A stretch of DNA of 64,000 bases from Asterella californica (taxonomy: Eukaryota; Streptophyta; Marchantiopsida; Marchantiales; Aytoniaceae), in the NCBI GenBank assembly GCA_036924285.1, contig JAYKYS010000012.1, positions 9,052,001 through 9,116,000 on the forward strand. The letters run 5' to 3'. A program made the position numbers and the translations under genes. Shown here in pieces: positions 21,236 to 34,536 of this stretch (position 1 is the first letter of the stretch; each line of letters opens with the position of its first letter). The notes below the pieces were generated by a model that searched no databases, had not been told where the DNA came from, and worked only from the letters and a program-made list of their open reading frames with translations.

Positions 21236-22064
21236 GGATATCTAGATTATAGACAGGTCCCATTTTATGTACTAACCAGCCAAGTACCACATCGTGAGCA
21301 AACAGTTCTAGACGGTTTGCAAAAATTGCACTCATGTTTGTTGCAGGCTTGTTACAAGAACCCCAAGCTGGTGAACCGTATAAGCATGCTCCATCAATCA
21401 CCTTTGGGGAACTTTTGCTCGGTTTCTGTTCATAAATCTCATGTAAAAGTTCTATAGTAAGTTCTAGTGAAAATCTGAATATCTATGAGTAATTGTTAAA
21501 TAACAGTCGTGTCTAGAATTGCAGAAAAAAACGTGGATCGACGCGTTTATGAAAGTAACAAGAGCGATAGAATTAGTTTAATCAATATATTATTTAATAA
21601 AGTTAGAAAAGAAAATAAACCCAATGTCAAACTGTTTGAAGAACAGTTTTGTGATGTTCTTATACATGTTCGTGTTTCTGACTATGAAGTTGATGTTCCT
21701 TAAGATCCATTTAAGGACTGCAGTGGGGGAATTTTACTTTGAAACATAAAGGTATATTATTTTTAATTTCTAGAATAAATATAAAGAAGTATGTAGGTAC
21801 AGATGCTCAAAATTGGTTTCCCTACGAAGTTGATGTTCCTTAAGATCCATTTAAGGACTGCAGTGGGGGAATTTTACTTTGAAACATAAAGGTATATTAT
21901 TTTTAATTTCTAGAATGAATATAAAGAAGTTGATGTTCCTGAAGATCCATTTAAGGACTGCAGTGGGGGGATTTTACTTTGAAACATAAAGGTATATTAT
22001 TTTTAATTTCTAGAATAAATACAGAGAAGTTGATGTTCCTTAAGATCCATTTAAGGACTGCAGT

Positions 22065-22232
22065 GGGGGAATTTTTACTTTGAAACATAAAGGTATATTA
22101 TTTTTAATTTCTAGAATAAATAGAAAGAAGTATGTAGGTACAGATGCTGGGGGAATTTTTACTTTGAAACATAAAGGTATATTATTTTTAATTTCTAGAA
22201 TAAATAGAAAGAAGTATGTAGGTACAGATGCT
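22065..22232. repeat. 84-bp direct tandem duplication
   Basis: 22,065-22,148 is repeated at 22,149-22,232. It runs from the G run of the last subrepeat to GATGCT before the tRNA-like element. It is also present at 37,987-38,154, but single at 45,013-45,096. Confidence 0.93.
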
Positions 22233-22259
22233 GAAAATTGGTTTCCCTCAAAAGGTTTT

Positions 22260-22343
22260 GAGGCGGGGGAGACTCGAACTCCCGACCTCCAGCAGCTTCT
22301 AAGCCTTTTATACAGGCGCGCTAGCCTCTTCCGCCACCGCCCT
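22260..22343 (-). tRNA. tRNA-like copy 24, broken anticodon stem
   Basis: Anticodon-stem bases 29 and 42 are both changed (CCTGT ... GCTTA), leaving very little pairing. Next copy 1,465 bp on, the longest spacing in the window. Confidence 0.45.
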
Positions 22344-23230
22344 GGATGTCTAGATTATAGACAGGTCCCATTTTATGAAGTAACCAGCCAAGTACCACAT
22401 CGTGAGCAAACAGTTCTAGACGGTTTGCAAAAATTGCACTCATGTTTGTTGCAGGCTTGTTACAAGAACCCCAAGCTGGTGAACCGTATAAGCATGCTCC
22501 ATCAATCACCTTTGGGGAACTTTTGCTCGGTTTCTGTTCATAAATCTCATGTAAAAGTTCTATAGTAAGTTCTAGTGAAAATCTGAATATTTATGAGTAA
22601 TTGTTAAATAACAGTCGTGTCTAGAATTGCAGAAAAAAACGTGGATCGACGTGTTTACGAAAGTAACAAGAGCGATAGAATTAGTTTAATCAATATACTA
22701 TTTAATAAAGTTAAAAAAGAAAATAAACCCAATGTCAAACTGTTTGAAGAACAGTTTTGTGGTGTTCTTATACATGTTCGTGTTTCTGACTATGAAGTTG
22801 ATGTTCCTTAAGATCCATTTAAGGACTGCAGTGGGGGAATTTTACTTTGAAACATAAAGGTATATTATTTTTAATTTCAAGAATAAATATAAAGAAGTAT
22901 GTAGGTACAGATGCTCAAAATTGGTTTCCCTACGAAGTTGATGTTCCTTAAGATCCATTTAAGGACTGCAGTGGGGGAATTTTACTTTGAAACATAAAGG
23001 TATATTATTTTTAATTTCTAGAATGAATATAAAGAAGTTGATGTTCCTTAAGATCCATTTAAGGACTGCAGTGGGGGGATTTTACTTTGAAACATAAAAG
23101 TATATTATTTTTAATTTCTAGAATAAATACAAGGAAGTTGATGTTCCTTAAGATGCATTTAAGGACTGCAGTGGGGGAATTTTTACTTTGAAACATAAAG
23201 GTATATTATTTTTAATTTCTAGAATAAATA

Positions 23231-23761
23231 GAAAAAAGTTGATGTTCCTTAAGATCCATTTAAGGACTGCAGTGGGGGGATTTTACTTTGAAACATAAAG
23301 GTATATTATTTTTAATTTCTAGAATAAATACAGAGAAGTTGATGTTCCTTAAGATCCATTTAAGGACTGCAGTGGGGGAATTTTACTTTGAAACATAAAG
23401 GTATATTATTTTTAGTTTCTAGAATAAATATAAAGAAGTATGTAGGTACAGATGCTCAAAATTGGTTTCCCTACGAAGTTGATGTTCCTTAAGATCCATT
23501 TAAGGACTGCAGTGGGGGAATTTTACTTTGAAACATAAAGGTATATTATTTTTAATTTCTAGAATAAATCTAGAGAAGTTGATGTTCATTAAGATCCATT
23601 TAAGGACTGCAGTGGGGGAATTTTTACTTTGGAACATAAAGGTATATTATTTTTAATTTATAGAATAAATAGAAAGAAGTATGTAGGTACAGATGCTGAA
23701 AATTGGTTTCCCTCAAAAGGTTTTGAGGCGGGGGAGACTCGAACTCCTGACCTCTAGCAGC
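23231..23761. repeat. Bridge between the two 15.4-kb copies
   Basis: Contains TTTTTAGTTTCTAG, CTACGAAG, AATCTAGAGAAG and GTTCATTAAG, a set of variants shared with 46.92-47.27 kb and its 1,849-bp repeats. It links the two blocks to that family. Confidence 0.75.
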
Positions 23762-23808
23762 TTCTCAGCCTTTTATACTGGCGCGCTAGCCTCTTCCGCC
23801 ACCGCCCT
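23725..23808 (-). tRNA. tRNA-like copy 25
   Basis: AGGAG T stem and CTAGAGG variable region, like the copies at 47,273, 49,122 and 50,971. Next copy 924 bp on. Confidence 0.55.
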
Positions 23809-24648
23809 GGATGTCTAGATTATAGACAGGTCCCATTTTATGAACTAACCAGCCAAGTACCACATCGTGAGCAAACAGTTCTAGACGGTTTGCAAAAATT
23901 GCACTCATGTTTGTTGCAGGCTTGTTACAAGAACCCCAAGCTGGTGAACCGTATAAGCATGCTCCATCAATCACCTTTAGGGAACTTTTGCTCGGTTTCT
24001 GTTCATAAATCTCATGTAAAAGTTCTATAGTAAGTTCTAGTGAAAATCTGAATATCTATGAGTAATTGTTAAATAACAGTCGTGTCTAGAATTGCAGAAA
24101 AAAACGTGGATCGACGCGTTTACGAAAGTAACAAGAGCGATAGAATTTGTTTAATCAATATATTATTTAATAAAGTTAAAAAAGAAAATAAACCCAATGT
24201 CAAACTGTTTGAAGAACAGTTTTGTGGTGTTCTTATACATGTTCGTGTTTCTGACTATGAAGTTGATGTTCCTTAAGATCCATTTAAGGACTGCAATGGG
24301 GGAATTTTACTTTGAAACATAAAGGTATATTATTTCTAATTTCTAGAATAAATATAAAGAAGTATGTAGGTACAGATGCTCAAAATTGGTTTCCCTATGA
24401 AGTTGATGTTCCATAAGATCCATTTAAGGACTGCAGTGGGGGAATTTTACTTTGAAACATAAAGGTATATTATTTTTAATTTCTAGAATAAATATAGAGA
24501 AGTTGATGTTCCTTAAGATCCATTTAAGGACTGCAGTGGGGGAATTTTTACTTTGAAACATAAAGGTATATTATTTTTAATTTCTTGAATAAATAGAAAG
24601 AAGTATGTAGGTACAGATGCTGAAAATTGGTTTCCCTCAAAAGGTTTT

Positions 24649-24732
24649 GAGGCGGGGGAGACTCGAACTCCCGACCTCTAGCAGCTTCTCAGCCTTTTAT
24701 ACTGGCGCGCTAGCCTCTTCCGCCACCGCCCT
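24649..24732 (-). tRNA. tRNA-like copy 26
   Basis: Partner of 8,727 at 15,922 bp distance. Next copy 1,017 bp on. Confidence 0.57.
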
Positions 24733-25665
24733 GGATGTCTAGATTATAGACAGGTCCCATTTTATGAACTAACCAGCCACATTGTGAGCAAACAGTTCTA
24801 GACGGATTGCAAAAATTGCACTCATGTTTGTTGCAGGCTTGTTACAAGAACCCCAAGCTGGTGAACCATATAAGCATGCTCCATCAATCACCTTTGGGGA
24901 ACTTTTGCTCGGTTTCTGTTCATAAATCTCATGTAAAAGTTCTATAGTAGGTTCTAGTGAAAATCTGAATATTTATGAGTAATTGTTAAATAACAGTCGT
25001 GTCTAGAATTGCAGAAAAAAACATGGATCGACGCGTTTACGAAAGTAACAAGAGCGATAGAATTAGTTTAATCGATATATTATTTAATAAAGTTAAAAAA
25101 GAAAATAAACCCAATGTCAAACTGTTTGAAGAACAGTTTTGTGGTGTTCTTATACATGTTCGTGTTTCTGACTATGAAGTTGATGTTCCTTAAGATGCAT
25201 TTAAGGACTGCAGTGGGGGAATTTTACTTTGAAACATAAAGGTATATTATTTTTAATTTCTAGAATAAATATAAAGAAGTATGTAGGTACAGATGCTCAA
25301 AATTGGTTCACCTATGAAGTTGATGTTCCTTAAGATCCATTTAAGGACTGCAGTGGGGGAATTTTACTTTGAAACATAAAGGTATATTATTTTTAATTTC
25401 TAGAATGAATATAAAGAAGTTGATGTTCCTTAAGATCCATTTAAGGACTGCAGTGGGGGGATTTTACTTTGAAACATAAAGGTATATTATTTGTAATTTC
25501 TAGAATAAATATAGAGAAGTTGATGTTCCTTAAGATCCATTTAAGGACTGCAGTGGGGGAATTTTTACTTTGAAACATAAAGGTATATTATTTTTAATTT
25601 CTAGAATAAATAGAAAGAAGTATGTAGGTACAGATGCTGAAAATTGGTTTCCCTCAAAAGGTTTT

Positions 25666-25749
25666 GAGGCGGGGGAGACTCGAACTCCCGACCTCCAGCA
25701 GCTTCTCAGCCTTTTATACTGGCGCGCTAGCCTCTTCCGCCACCGTCCT
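25666..25749 (-). tRNA. tRNA-like copy 27
   Basis: AGGACGG acceptor, partner of 9,744. Next copy 1,022 bp on. Confidence 0.55.
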
Positions 25750-26687
25750 GGATGTCTAGATTATAGACAGGTCCCATTTTATGAACTAACCAGCCAAGTA
25801 CCACATCGTGAGCAAACAGTTCTAGACGGTTTGCAAAAATTGCACTCATGTTTGTTGCAGGCTTGTTACAAGAACCCCAAGCTGGTGAACCGTATAAGCA
25901 TGCTCCATCAATCACCTTTGGGGAACTTTTGCTCGGTTTCGGTTCATAAATCTCATGTAAAAGTTCTATAGTAAGTTCTAGTGAAAATCTGAATATTTAT
26001 GAGTAATTGTTAAATAACAGTCGTGTCTAGAATTGCAGAAAAAAACGTGGATCGACGCGTTTACGAAAGTAACAAGAGCGATAGAATTAGTTTAATCAAT
26101 ATATTATTTAATAAAGTTAAAAAGAAAATAAACCTAATGTCAAACTGTTTGGAGAACAGTTTTGTGGTGTTCTTATACATGTTCGTGTTTCTGACTATGA
26201 AGTTGATGTTCCTTAAGATCCATTTAAGGACTGCAGTGGGGGAATTTTACTTTGAAACATAAAGGTATATTATTTTTAATTTCTAAAATAAATATAAAGA
26301 AGTATGTAGGTACAGATGCTCAAAATTGGTTTCCCTATGAAGTTGATGTTCCTTAAGATCCATTTAAGGACTGCAGTGGGGGAATTTTACTTTGAAACAT
26401 AAAGGTATATTATTTTTAATTTCTAGAATGAATATAAAGAAGTTGATGTTCCTTAAGATCCATTTAAGGACTGCAGTGGGGGGATTTTACTTTGAAACAT
26501 AAAGGTATATTATTATTAATGTCTAGAATAAATATAGAGAAGTTGATGTTCCTGAAGATCCATTTAAGGACTGCAGGGGGGAAGTTTTACTTTGAAACAT
26601 AAAGGTATATTACTTTTAATTTCTAGAATAAATAGAAAGAAGTATGTAGGTACAGATGCTGAAAATTGGTTTCCCTCAAAAGGTTTT

Positions 26688-26771
26688 GACGGAGGGGAGA
26701 CTCGAACTCCCGACCTCCAGCAGCTTCTCAGCCTTTTATACTGGCGAGCTAGCCTCTTCCGCCACCACCCT
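26688..26771 (-). tRNA. tRNA-like copy 28, mismatched acceptor
   Basis: Third member of the 981/10,766 set. Next copy 784 bp on. Confidence 0.5.
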
Positions 26772-27471
26772 GGATGTCAAGATTATAGACAGGTCCCATT
26801 TTATGAACTAACCAGCCAAGTACCACATCGTGAGCAAACAGTTCTAGACGGTTTGCAAAAATTGCACTCATGTTTGTTGCAGGCTTGTTACAAGAACCCC
26901 AAGCTGGTGAACCGTATAAGCATGCTCCATCAATCACCTTTGGGGAACTTTTGCTCGGTTTCTGTTCATAAATCTCATGTAAAAGTTCTATAGTAAGTTC
27001 TAGTGAAAATCTGAATATTTATGAGTAATTGTTAAATAACAGTCGTGTCTAGAATTGCAGAAAAAAACGTGGATCGACGCGTTTACGAAAGTAACAAGAG
27101 CGATAGAATTAGTTTAATCAATATATTATTTAATAAAGTTAAAAAAGAAAATAAACCCAATGTCAAACTGTTTGGAGAACAGTTTTGTGGTGTTCTTATA
27201 CATGTTCGTGTTTCTGACTATGAAGTTGATGTTCCTTAAGATCCATTTAAGGACTGCAGTGGGGGAATTTTACTTTGAAACATAAAGGTATATTATTTTT
27301 AATTTCTAGAATAAATATAGAGAAGTTGATGTTCCTTAAGATCCATTTAAGGACTGCAGTGGGGGAATTTTTACTTTGAAACATAAAGGTATATTATTTT
27401 TAATTTCTAGAATAAATAGAAAGAAGTATGTAGGTACAGATGCTGAAAATTGGTTTCCCTCAAAAGGTTTT

Positions 27472-27555
27472 GAGGGAGGGGAGACTCGAACTCCTGACCT
27501 CCAGCAGCTTCTCAGCCTTTTATACTGGGGCGCTAGCCTCTTCCGCCACCACCCT
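27472..27555 (-). tRNA. tRNA-like copy 29, mismatched acceptor
   Basis: Third member of the 1,765/11,550 set. Next copy 800 bp on. Confidence 0.5.
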
Positions 27556-28271
27556 GGATGTCTAGATTATAGACAGGTCCCATTTTATGAACTAACCAGC
27601 CAAGTACCACATCGTGAGCAAACAGTTCTAGACGGTTTGCAAAAATTGCACTCATGTTTGTTGCAGGCTTGTTACAAGAACCCCAAGCTGGTGAACCGTA
27701 TAAGCATGCTCCATCAATCACCTTTGGGGAACTTTTGCTCGGTTTCTGTTCATAAATCTCATGTAAAAGTTCTATAGTAAGTTCTAGTGAAAATCTGAAT
27801 ATTTATGAGTAATTGTTAAATAACAGTCGTGTCTAGAATTGCAGAAAAAAACGTGGATTGACGCGTTTACGAAAGAAACAAGAGCGATAAAATTAGTTTA
27901 ATCGATATATTATTTAATAAAGTTAAAAAAGAAAATAAACCCAATGTCAAACTGTTTGAAGAACAGTTTTGTGGTGTTCTTATACATGTTCGTGTTTCTG
28001 ACTATGAAGTTGATGTTCCTTAAGATCCATTTAAGGACTGCAGTGGGGGAATTTTACTTTGAAAATTGGTTTCCCTCAAAACTAATCGATATATTATTTA
28101 ATAAAGTTAAAAAAGAAAATAAACTCAATGTCAAACTGTTTGAAGAACAGTTTTGTGGTGTTCTTATACATGTTCGTGTTTCTGACTATGAAGTTGATGT
28201 TCCTTAAGATCCATTTAAGGACTGCAGTGGGGGAATTTTACTTTGAAAATTGGTTTCCCTCAAAAGGTTTT

Positions 28272-28355
28272 GAGGCGGGGGAGACTCGAACTCCCGACCT
28301 CCAGCAGCTTCTCTGCCTTTTATACTGGCGCGCTAGCCTCTTCCGCCACCGCCCT
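28272..28355 (-). tRNA. tRNA-like copy 30
   Basis: Private change in the anticodon stem/variable junction (GGCAGAGAAG) not present in its partners at 2,565 and 12,350. Next copy 1,009 bp on. Confidence 0.52.
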
Positions 28356-29280
28356 CGATGTCTAGATTATAGACAGGTCCCATTTTATGAACTAACCAGC
28401 CAAGTACCACATCGTGAGCAAACAGTTCTAGACGGTTTGCAAACATTGCACTCATGTTTGTTGCAGGCTTGTTACAAGAACCCTATAAGCATGCTCCATC
28501 AATCACCTTTGGGGAACTTTTGCTCGGTTTCTGTTCATAAATCTCATGTAAAAGTTCTATAGTAAGTTCTAGTGAAAATCTGAATATTTATGAGTAATTG
28601 TTAAATAACAGTCGTGTCTAGAATTGCAGAAAAAAACGTGGATCGACGCGTTTACGAAAGTAAAAAGAGCGATAGAATTAGTTTAATCAATATATTATTT
28701 AATAAAGTTAAAAAAGAAAATAAACCCAATGTCAAACTGTTTGAAGAACAGTTTTGTGGTGTTCTTATACATGTTCATGTTTATGACTATGAAGTTGATG
28801 TTCCTTAAGATCCATTTAAGGACTGCAGTGGGGGAATTTTACTTTGAAACATAAAGGTATATTAGTTTTAATTTCTAGAATAAATATAAAGAAGTATGTA
28901 GGTACAGATGCTCAAAATTGGTTTCCCTATGAAGTTGATGTTCCTTAAGATCCATTTAAGGACTGCAGTGGGGGAATTTTACTTTGAAACATAAAGGTAT
29001 ATTATTTTTAATTTCTAGAATGAATATAAAGAAGTTGATGTTCCTTAAGATCCATTTAAGGACTGCAGTGGGGGGATTTTACTTTGAAACATAAAGGTAT
29101 ATTATTTTTAATTTCTAGAATAAATACAGAGAAGTTGATGTTCCTTAAGATCCATTTAAGGACTGCAGTGGGGGAATTTTTACTTTGAAACATAAAGGTA
29201 TATTATTTTTAATTTATAGAATAAATAGAAAGAAGTATGTAGGTACAGATGCTGAAAATTGGTTTCCCTCAAAAGGTTTT

Positions 29281-29364
29281 GAGGCGGGGGAGACTCGAAC
29301 TCCCGACCTCCAGCAGCTTCTCAGCCTTTTATACTGGCGCGCTAGCCTCTTCCGCCACCGCCCT
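29281..29364 (-). tRNA. tRNA-like copy 31, consensus
   Basis: Consensus body, third block partner of the reference copy. Next copy 1,023 bp on. Confidence 0.6.
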
Positions 29365-30303
29365 GGATGTCTAGATTATAGACAGGTCCCATTTTATGAA
29401 CTAACCAGCCAAGTACCACATCGTGAGCAAACAGTTCTAGACGGTTTGCAAAAATTGCACTCATGTTTGTTACAGGCTTGTTACAAGAACCCCAAGCTGG
29501 TGAACCGTATAAGCATGCTCCATCAATCACCTTTGGGGAACTTTTGCTCGGTTTCTGTTCATAAATCTCATGTAAAAGTTCTATAGTAAGTTCTAGTGAA
29601 AATCTGAATATTTATGAGTAATTGTTAAATAACAGTCGTGTCTAGAATTGCAGAAAAAAACGTGGATCGACGCGTTTACGAAAGTAACAAGATCGATAGA
29701 ATTAGTTTAATCAATATATCATTTAATAAAGTTAAAAAGAAAATAAACCCAATGTCAAACTGTTTGAAGAACAGTTTTGTGGTGTTCTTATACATGTTCA
29801 TGTTTCTGACTATGAAGTTGATGTTCCTTAAGATCCATTTAAGGACTGCAGTGGAGGAATTTTACTTTGAAACATAAAGGTATATTATTTTTTAATTCTA
29901 GAATAAATATAAAGAAGTATGTAGGTACAGATGCTCAAAATTGGTTTCCCTACGAAGTTGATGTTCCTTAAGATCCATTTAAGGATTGCAGTGGGGGAAT
30001 TTTACTTTGAAACATAAAGGTATATTATTTTTAATTTCTAGAATGAATATAAAAAAGTTGATGTTCCTTAAGATCCATTTAAGGACTGCAGTGGGGGGAT
30101 TTTACTTTGAAACATAAAGGTATATTATTTCTAATTTCTAGAATAAATACAGAGAAGTTGATGTTCCTTAAGATCCATTTAAGGACTGCAGTGGGGGAAT
30201 TTTTACTTTGAAACATAAAGGTATATTATTTTTAATTTCTAGAATAAATAGAAAGAAGTATGTAGGTACAGATGCTGAAAATTGGTTTCCCTCAAAAGGT
30301 TTT

Positions 30304-30387
30304 GAGGCGGGGGAGACTCGAACTCCTGACCCCCACCAGCTTCTCAGCCTTTTATACTGGCGCGCTAGCCTCTTCCGCCACCGCCCT
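30304..30387 (-). tRNA. tRNA-like copy 32
   Basis: As the copy at 4,597 plus one private variable-region change (GCTGGTGG). It heads the third unit lacking intron-like and exon-like parts. Next copy 911 bp on. Confidence 0.53.
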
Positions 30388-31214
30388 CGATGTCTAGATT
30401 ATAGACAGGTCCCATTTTATGAACTAACCAGCCAAGTACCACATCGTGAGCAAACAGTTCTAGACGGTTTGCAAAAATTGCACTCATGTTTGTTGCAGGC
30501 TTGTTACCCTATGTCAAACTGTTTGAAGAACAGTTTTGTGGTGTTCCATTTAAGGACTGCAGTGGGGGAATTTTACTTTGAAACATAAAGGTATATTATT
30601 TTTAATTTCTAGAATAAATATAAATAAGTATGTAGGTACAGATGCTCAAAATTGGTTTCCCTACGAAGTTGATGTTCCTTAAGATCCATTTAAGGACTGC
30701 AGTGGGGGAATTTTACTTTGAAACATAAAGGTATATTATTTTTAATTTCTAGAATGAATATAAAAAAGTTGATGTTCCTTAAGATCCATTTAAGGACTGC
30801 AGTGGGGGGATTTTACTTTGAAACATAAAGGTATATTATTTTTAATTTTAGAATAAATACAGAGAAGTTGATGTTCCTTAAGATCCATTTAAGGACTGCA
30901 GTGGGGGAATTTTTACTTTGAAACATAAAGGTATATTATTTTTAATTTCTAGAATAAATATAAAGAAGTTGATGTTCCTTAAGATCCATTTAAGGACTGC
31001 AGTGGGGGGATTTTACTTTGAAACATAAAGGTATATTATTTTTAATTTCTAGAATAAATACAGAGAAGTTGATGTTCCTTAAGATCCATTTAAGGACTGC
31101 AGTGGGGGAATTTTTACTTTGAAACATAAAGGTATATTATTTTTTATTTCTAGAATAAATAGAAAGAAGTATGTAGGTACAGATGCTGAAAATTGGTTTC
31201 CCTCAAAAGGTTTT

Positions 31215-31298
31215 GAGGCGGGGAAGACTCGAACTCCTGACCTCTAGCAGCTTCTCAGCCTTTTATACTTGCGCGCTAGCCTCTTCCGCCACCGCCCT
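31215..31298 (-). tRNA. tRNA-like copy 33, weak T stem
   Basis: Partner of 15,293, with an additional change in the anticodon stem (GCGCAAGTATA). Next copy 1,205 bp on. Confidence 0.46.
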
Positions 31299-32419
31299 GG
31301 ATGTCTAGATTATAGACAGGTCCCATTTTATGAAGTAACCAGCCAAGTACCACATTGTGAGCAAACAGTTCAAGACGGTTTGCAAAAATTGCACTCATGT
31401 TTGTTGCAGGCTTGTTACAAGAACCCCAAGCTGGTGAACCGTATAAGCATGCTCCATCAATCACCTTTGGGGAACTTTTGCTCGGTTTCTGTTCATAAAT
31501 CTCATGTAAAAGTTCTATAGTAAGTTCTAGTGAAAATCTGAATATTTATGAGTAATTGTTAAATAACAGTCGTGTCTAGAATTGCAGAAAAAAACGTGGA
31601 TCGACGTGTTTACGAAAGTAACAAGAGCGATAGAATTAGTTTAATCAATATATTATTTAATAAAGTTAAAAAAGAAAATAAACCCAATGTCAAACTGTTT
31701 GAAGAACAGTTTTGTGGTGTTCTTATACATGTTCGTGTTTCTGACTATGAAGTTGATGTTCCTTAAGATCCATTTAAGGACTGCAGTGGGTAAATTTTAC
31801 TTTGAAACATAAAGGTATATTATTTTTAATTTCTAGATGTTCCTTAAGATCCATTTAAGGACTGCAGTGGGTAAATTTTACTTTGAAACATAAAGGTATA
31901 TTATTTTTAATTTCTAGAATAAATATAGAGAAGTTGATGTTCCTTAAGATCCATTTAAGGACTGCAGTGGGGAAATTTTACTTTGAAACATAAAGGTATA
32001 TTTTTTTTAATTTCTAGAATAAATATAGAGAAGTTGATGTTCCTTAAGATCCATTTAAGGACTGTAGTGGGGGAATTTTTACTTTGAAACATAAAGGTAT
32101 ATTATTTTTAATTTCTAGAATAAAAGAAAGAAGTATGTAGGTACAGATGCTGAAAATTGGTTTCCCTATGAAGTTGATGTTCCTTAAGATCCATTTAAGG
32201 ACTTCAGTGGGGAGATTTTAATTTGAAACATAAAGGTATATTATTTTTAATTTCTAGAATAAATACAGAGAAGTTGATGTTCCTTAAGATCCATTTAAGG
32301 ACTGCAGTGGGGGAATTTTTACTTTGAAACATAAAGGTATATTATTTTTAATTTCTAGAATAAATAGAAAGAAGTATGTAGGTACAGATGCTGAAAATTG
32401 GTTTCCCTCAAAAGGTTTT

Positions 32420-32503
32420 GAGGCGGGGGAGACTTGAACTCCCGACCTCCAGCAGCTTCTCAGCCTTTTATACTGGCGCGCTAGCCTCTTCCGCCACCGC
32501 CCT
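32420..32503 (-). tRNA. tRNA-like copy 34, B-box G to A
   Basis: Partner of 16,498. Next copy 1,009 bp on. Confidence 0.56.
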
Positions 32504-33428
32504 GGATATCTAGATTATAGACAGGTCCCATTTTATGAACTAACCAGCCAAGTACCACATCGTGAGCAAACAGTTCTAGACGGTTTGCAAAAATTGCACT
32601 CATGTTTGTTGCAGGCTTGTTACAAGAACCCTATAAGCATGCTCCATCAATCACCTTTGGGGAACTTTTGCTCGGTTTCTGTTCATAAATCTCATGTAAA
32701 AGTTCTATAGTAAGTTCTAGTGAAAATCTGAATATCTATGAGTAATTGTTAAATAGCAGTCGTGTCTAGAATTGCAGAAAAAAACGTGGATCGACGCGTT
32801 TATGAAAGTAACAAGAGCGATAGAATTAGTTTAATCAATATATTATTTAATAAAGTTAGAAAAGAAAATAAACCCAATGTCAAACTGTTTGAAGAACAGT
32901 TTTGTGGTGTTCTTATACAAGTTCGTTTTTCTGACTATGAAGTTGATGTTCCTTAAGATCCATTTAAGGACTGCAGTGGGGGAATTTTACTTTGAAACAT
33001 AAAGGTATATTATTTTTAATTTCTAGAATAAATATAAAGAAGTATGTAGGTACAGATGCTCAAAATTGGTTTCCCTACGAAGTTGATGTTCCTTAAGATC
33101 CATTTAAGGACTGCAGTGGGGGAATTTTACTTTGAAACATAAAGGTATATTATTTTTAATTTCTAGAATGAATATAAAGAAGTTGATGTTCCTTAAGATC
33201 CATTTAAGGACTGCAGTGGGGGGATTTTACTTTGAAACATAAAGGTATATTATTTTTAATTTCTAGAATAAATACAGAGAAGTTGATGTTCCTTAAGATC
33301 CATTTAAGGACTGCAGTGGGGGAATTTTTACTTTGAAACATAAAGGTATATTATTTTTAATTTCTTGAATAAATAGAAAGAAGTATGTAGGTACAGATGC
33401 TGAAAATTCGTTTCCCTCAAAAGGTTTT

Positions 33429-33512
33429 GAGGCGGGGGAGACTCGAACTCCCGACCTCCAGCAGCTTCTCAGCCTTTTATACTGGCGCGCTAGCCTCTTC
33501 CGCCACCGCCCT
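33429..33512 (-). tRNA. tRNA-like copy 35, consensus
   Basis: Partner of 17,507. Next copy 1,024 bp on. Confidence 0.6.
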
Positions 33513-34452
33513 GGATGTCTAGATTATAGACAGGTCCCATTTTATGAAGTAACCAGCCAAGTACCACATCGTGAGCAAACAGTTCTAGACGGTTTGCAAA
33601 AATTGCACTCATGTTTGTTGCAGGCTTGTTACAAGAACCCCAAGCTGGTGAACCGTATAAGCATGCTCCATCAATCACCTTTAGGGAACTTTTGCTCGGT
33701 TTCTGTTCATAAATCTCATGTAAAAGTTCTATAGTAAGTTCTAGTGAAAATCTGAATATTTATGAGTAATTGTTAAATAACAGTCGTGTCTAGAATTGCA
33801 GAAAAAAACGTGGATCGACGCGTTTACGAAAGTAACAAGAGCGATAGAATTAGTTTAATCAATATATTATTTAATAAAGTTAAAAAAGAAAATAAACCCA
33901 ATGTCAAACTGTTTGAAGAACAGTTTTGTGGTGTTCTTATATATGTTCGTGTTTCTGACTATGAAGTTGATGTTCCTTAAGATGCATTTAAGGACTGCAG
34001 TGGGGGAATTTTACTTTGAAACATAAAGGTATATTATTTTTAATTTCTAGAATAAATATAAAGAAGTATGTAGGTACAGATGCTCAAAATTGGTTTCCCT
34101 ATGAAGTTGATGTTCCTTAAGATCCATTTAAGGACTGTAGTGGGGGAATTTTACTTTGAAACATAAAGGTATATTATTTTTAATTTCTAGAATGAATATA
34201 AAGAAGTTGATGTTCCTTAAGATCCATTTAAGGACTGCAGTGGGTAAATTTTACTTTGAAACATAAAGGTATATTATTTTTAATTTCTAGAATAAATACA
34301 GAGAAGTTGATGTTCCTTAAGATCCATTTAAGGACTGCAGTGGGGGAATTTTTACTTTGAAACATAAAGGTATATTATTTTTAATTTCTAGAATAAATAG
34401 AAAGAAGTATGTAGGTACAGATGCTGAAAATTGGTTTCCCTCAAAAGGTTTT

Positions 34453-34536
34453 GAGGCGGGGGAGACTCGAACTCCCGACCTCCAGCAGCTTCTCAGCCTT
34501 TTATACTGGCGCGCTAGCCTCTTCCGCCACCGCCCT
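34453..34536 (-). tRNA. tRNA-like copy 36, consensus
   Basis: Partner of 18,531. Next copy 1,158 bp on. Confidence 0.6.

Larger units (their letters stand above)
7840..23230. repeat. 15.4-kb block, copy 1
   Basis: Matches 23,762-39,152 at a constant offset of 15,922 bp, seen from 16 tRNA-like and many spacer positions. The left boundary is near 7,840, where the GAGGAG/TAGCAG difference in the tRNA-like element ends. The right boundary is near 23,230, where GAAAAAAGTTGATG differs from GAAAGAAGTATGTAGG. Confidence 0.9.
25708..31142. repeat. 5.4-kb block, copy 3
   Basis: Part of the second 15.4-kb block. Private changes include those in the tRNA-like copies at 28,272 and 30,304. Confidence 0.88.

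Noticed and set aside
9786..31142. Gene conversion between 5.4-kb block copies
   Set aside because: The differences I checked (331/10,116/26,038; 4,347/14,132/30,054; 4,681/14,466/30,388) are explained by a simple duplication order with copy-specific mutations; no mosaic pattern is required.
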